Shown: piece by piece, positions 6,336 to 8,762 of the stretch
Numbering within the stretch: position 1 is the first letter of the stretch
Layout of the letters: each line of letters starts with the position of its first letter
From: JBKBMT01 sp046295655
GTDB taxonomy: Bacteria > Pseudomonadota > Alphaproteobacteria > Rhodobacterales > Rhodobacteraceae
Reading direction: 5' to 3'
DNA length: 8,762 bases
Assembly (NCBI GenBank): GCA_046295655.1
Contig: JBKBMT010000093.1
Location: forward strand, 1 to 8,762
Position numbers and translations under genes: made by a program
The notes under the pieces: model-generated
Told to the model about the DNA's origin: nothing
The model's input: the letters and a program-made list of their open reading frames with translations, nothing else
Databases searched by the model: none

Positions 6336-7147
6336 TGGACGTGGACGGATCGCATGTCGCAACGAAGGGGGCGGAAGCCCCCTTCTACCTGCCCCAGGGC
6401 GACGAATGCGCGGTGTTCCGCGCCGCCCACGAAAACCGCCTGCCGGTCCTGCTGAAGGGGCCGACGGGCTGCGGCAAGACCCGGTTCGTTGCGCATATGG
6501 CCGCGCGTCTCGGCCGTCCGCTCTATACCGTGGCGTGCCACGACGACCTGTCGGCGGCCGACCTGATCGGGCGCTACCTTCTCAAGGGCGGCGAGACGGT
6601 CTGGGTCGATGGCCCGCTGACCCGCGCGGTGCGCGAGGGCGCGATCTGCTATCTCGACGAGGTGGTGGAGGCGCGCAAGGACGTGACCGTGGTGCTGCAC
6701 CCGCTGACCGACGACCGGCGCATCCTGCCGATCGACCGCACCGGCGAGGAACTGACCGCGCCCGAAGGCTTCATGCTGGTGGCCAGCTACAACCCCGGCT
6801 ACCAGAACATCCTCAAGACGCTGAAGCCCTCGACCCGACAGCGTTTCGTCAGCCTCGAGTTCGACTTCCCCCGGCCGGAACACGAGATCCCCGTCGTCGC
6901 CCGCGAATCCGGGCTGGCCGAGGACCGGGTGCGCGATCTGGTGCGGCTGGCCAACAAGCTGCGCGCCCTGCGCGGGCAGGATCTGGAAGAAGGTGTCTCG
7001 ACCCGGCTCGTGGTCTATGCCGCGACCCTGATCCGGCAGGGCATGCCGGTCGAACGCGCGGTCCTCGCCGCCATGATCGAACCCCTGACCGACGACCGCG
7101 ACGTGAAACGCGGGCTCCTCGATCTTGTCGCCGCCGTTTTCGGGTGA
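6335..7147 (+). CDS. norQ: NorQ, MoxR-type AAA+ ATPase activating NO reductase
   Basis: Cytoplasmic ATPase of the NorQ/CbbQ branch of MoxR AAA+ proteins. With NorD it is required for active NorCB, most likely for FeB insertion. The 270-residue product has Walker A GPTGCGKT (42-49), Walker B ICYLDE (104-109), sensor 1 in SYNPG (151-155, Asn153), an arginine-finger region RQR (168-170) and a sensor-2-like STR (222-224); all catalytic residues are present. The ATG lies in a TGATG junction with the norB stop, which suggests translational coupling. GGAG (6329-6332) is only two bases from this ATG, whereas an in-frame GTG at 6341, two codons on, has ideal eight-base spacing, so the true start may be there. 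The frame is also open far upstream through norB, but that part is a shadow of norB. norD follows almost at once. Confidence 0.96.
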   Translation: MDVDGSHVATKGAEAPFYLPQGDECAVFRAAHENRLPVLLKGPTGCGKTRFVAHMAARLGRPLYTVACHDDLSAADLIGRYLLKGGETVWVDGPLTRAVREGAICYLDEVVEARKDVTVVLHPLTDDRRILPIDRTGEELTAPEGFMLVASYNPGYQNILKTLKPSTRQRFVSLEFDFPRPEHEIPVVARESGLAEDRVRDLVRLANKLRALRGQDLEEGVSTRLVVYAATLIRQGMPVERAVLAAMIEPLTDDRDVKRGLLDLVAAVFG

Positions 7148-7149
7148 GG
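7146..7149 (+). promoter_or_regulatory. Ribosome binding site that decides the norD start
   Basis: GAGG lies six bases before the GTG at 7156 and overlaps the norQ stop codon. The alternative GTG at 7144, which overlaps that stop as GTGA, has no purine-rich stretch before it. This favours 7156, although coupling through the 4-base overlap cannot be excluded. Confidence 0.5.
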
Positions 7150-7155
7150 CCGGCG

Positions 7156-8762
7156 GTGGGCAGGATCGACTTCGAGCCATGGGAACCCGAAGAGACGATC
7201 GGGAAACTGTGGCACGCCTACGCCAGCCGTCTTGACGCCCCCGGCGTGCACGACGGAGCCCGTGTTGACCTGTCCCGGGTCGCAGGGCGGCTGGCGGTCC
7301 TGTTCCGCGGCCTCGGCGGCGATCCGGCCGTCGAGGTCAAGGCGGTGGTGGACGAGACCAGCCATCATCGGCTGTCGTTCCTGCGCCGTCTGGGAACACC
7401 GGCCGAACAGGTGCCGCGCGCCTCCTTCGACGGGGCCGTGCTGCGGCTGCCGGCCTCGCTGGCCGTGTTCCCCGCAGCCGAGGCCAACGCGACCCTCTAT
7501 CTCTGGCTCGGTGCCTGCGCGGCCTTCGCCCCGCCCGCACCGGACCGGCCCGACCCGCTGGCTGCCGATCTTGCCGCCCTGTCGGCTGCGGAAACCATGG
7601 TGGCGGCGACCCTTGCCGAGGCCCCGGGCCTGCGGGGTCTCCATCGCGATCTCTGCGCCGCGATCCTTGCCCTGCGGCCGCGCCCTGCCCTGCCGGCGGA
7701 CGAGGCGGCGGTCGAGGCGCTGGTCCGCCGCGCGCTCGGCGACCCGACCCCCCTGCCCCGGCGCGCCGAGGCGCTGCTGGCCGCCGATCCTTCCAGCCTC
7801 CGCGCGCCCCGCGGCTACCGCCCGTTCCGGCCCGTCCCGCTGTGGCCCGACCTGCGCCGGATCGGCCGCAGCCACGCCGATCAGGTCGAGAACCGCGACA
7901 CCGACGGCACTGCCGAAGACGGCGATTCCCGGGCCGCCCGCCGCGCCCGGCGCCGCCGCGCCGGACAGGCCGACCGCAAGGACAGCTTCATCCTGCACAA
8001 GTTCGAGGCCATCCTGAGCTGGGCAGAGTTCATCAACCTCAACCGCCGTGTCGAGGACGACGACGAGGACAGCGCGAAGAAGGCTGCCGACGACCAGGAA
8101 GAGATCGGCCTCGGCCAGATCAGCCAGGCACCGGCGACCAGGCTGAAGCTCCATCTCGACCTCGCCCCAGAGGACGTGGACCGCGAGGCGCTGTCCGATA
8201 CCCTCACCTACCCCGAATGGGATGTCCGCACCGGGACCTGGCTTCCCGATCATGTGCGCGTGCTGGTCAGCGACCAGCAGCCCGCACCGGACGCCGCCCT
8301 TGCGGGGGACGACCCGCGTGCCGCGGCGCGCATCCGCGCCGTCCGGCGTCAGTTCGAGGCCCTGCGTCCCGGGCGTGTCTCGACCCCTGGCCACATCGAC
8401 GGCGACGAGCTTGACACGGAACGCACCGTGCGCACGCGGGTCGATTTTCTGGCAACCGGCGAAGGCTGCGACCGGGTCTGGCGCCAGAGCCGCCCGCTGG
8501 CGCGGGATCTGGCGGTGTCGATCCTGCTCGACGTTTCGCGCTCGACCGAATCGCGGGTATCGGACCGCGACCATGCCTCGCGCTCCGTGATCGAGATCGA
8601 ACGCGAGGCGCTGACCGCGCTCGCCTGGGGTCTGACCGCCTGCGGCGACGGCTTCGCCATCAACGCCTTCTCCTCGCTCAAGCGCCACCGGGTCTGGATG
8701 CACCGGGTCAAGCGCTTCGACGAACCGATGTCGGCCGCGGTCGTGGCGCGGATCGCCGCGCT
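7156..8762 (+). CDS. norD: NorD, VWA-domain NO reductase activation protein (3' end cut by window)
   Basis: Partner of NorQ in the maturation of NorCB; NorD/CbbO proteins carry a C-terminal von Willebrand A domain that works with a MoxR ATPase. 535 codons are visible and the gene leaves the window without a stop; family members are usually a little over 600 residues, so perhaps 100 are missing. GTG 7156 is preferred over GTG 7144 because of the GAGG before it. The N-terminal FEPWEPEETIGKLWH segment (4-18) resembles the family start. A strongly basic Arg cluster (259-268) and, after a helix-like stretch, an acidic run (300-316, EDDDED then DDQEE) form a charged middle region. The VWA domain begins about 453, with the metal-binding DxSxS motif as DVSRS (Asp459, Ser461, Ser463). 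The later MIDAS Thr and Asp cannot be confirmed before the edge. In related clusters norE and norF can follow; that is outside this window. Confidence 0.95.
   Translation, partial: MGRIDFEPWEPEETIGKLWHAYASRLDAPGVHDGARVDLSRVAGRLAVLFRGLGGDPAVEVKAVVDETSHHRLSFLRRLGTPAEQVPRASFDGAVLRLPASLAVFPAAEANATLYLWLGACAAFAPPAPDRPDPLAADLAALSAAETMVAATLAEAPGLRGLHRDLCAAILALRPRPALPADEAAVEALVRRALGDPTPLPRRAEALLAADPSSLRAPRGYRPFRPVPLWPDLRRIGRSHADQVENRDTDGTAEDGDSRAARRARRRRAGQADRKDSFILHKFEAILSWAEFINLNRRVEDDDEDSAKKAADDQEEIGLGQISQAPATRLKLHLDLAPEDVDREALSDTLTYPEWDVRTGTWLPDHVRVLVSDQQPAPDAALAGDDPRAAARIRAVRRQFEALRPGRVSTPGHIDGDELDTERTVRTRVDFLATGEGCDRVWRQSRPLARDLAVSILLDVSRSTESRVSDRDHASRSVIEIEREALTALAWGLTACGDGFAINAFSSLKRHRVWMHRVKRFDEPMSAAVVARIAA

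Noticed and set aside
4452..6362. Minus-strand open frame of 636 codons opposite norC and norB
   Set aside because: It is His/Glu/Arg-rich with low-complexity composition typical of antisense to GC-rich membrane protein genes. norC and norB on the other strand are complete.
7015..8703. Minus-strand open frame of 562 codons opposite norD
   Set aside because: The plus-strand frame carries the NorD N-terminus and the VWA DVSRS motif and continues from the nor operon. The antisense product is low-complexity.

Overview
This GC-rich window (roughly two thirds G+C by eye) is a denitrification island. It carries the enzymes for nitrite to nitric oxide (cytochrome cd1 nitrite reductase, nirS) and nitric oxide to nitrous oxide (cytochrome c-dependent NO reductase, norCB), plus their helpers. 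Gene content, the norC-B-Q-D order, the NnrR/NNR-type control sites and the base composition suggest an alphaproteobacterium, most likely of the Rhodobacter/Paracoccus/Roseobacter group. That placement is inference, not something the sequence proves.

Layout. The left third (1-3008) is on the minus strand: nirS (1323-3008), then a strong GC hairpin, then a NapC/NirT-type tetraheme cytochrome c gene (1-1204) that runs off the left edge. The remaining two thirds are on the plus strand: nnrS (3142-4371), then norC (4479-4931), norB (4944-6335), norQ (6335-7147) and norD (7156 to the right edge, incomplete). The nor genes are tightly packed (12-nt gap, 1-nt overlap, 8-nt gap) and look like one operon.

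Regulation. The same 16 bases, TTGACTTTCGTTAAGG, containing an FNR/NnrR-family half-palindrome pair, occur twice: once midway between the divergent nirS and nnrS genes, and once upstream of norC. This fits co-induction of NO production and NO removal by one NO-responsive CRP/FNR-family activator. The first copy lies almost exactly equidistant from both start codons and may serve both promoters.

How the genes work together. The membrane-anchored tetraheme cytochrome is a plausible quinol-derived electron donor on the periplasmic side. NirS reduces nitrite to NO in the periplasm, and NorCB in the inner membrane reduces NO to N2O. NorQ (MoxR-type AAA+) and NorD (VWA domain) are needed to activate NorCB, probably by metal insertion. 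NnrS is a membrane haem/copper protein linked to tolerance of NO stress.

Every region longer than 100 bases is accounted for. No RNA genes, insertion sequences, CRISPR arrays or phage genes were seen. The least explained part is the long C-terminal extension of the NirT-like protein: at least 200 residues, with an Ala/Glu-rich helix followed by a segment I do not recognise.
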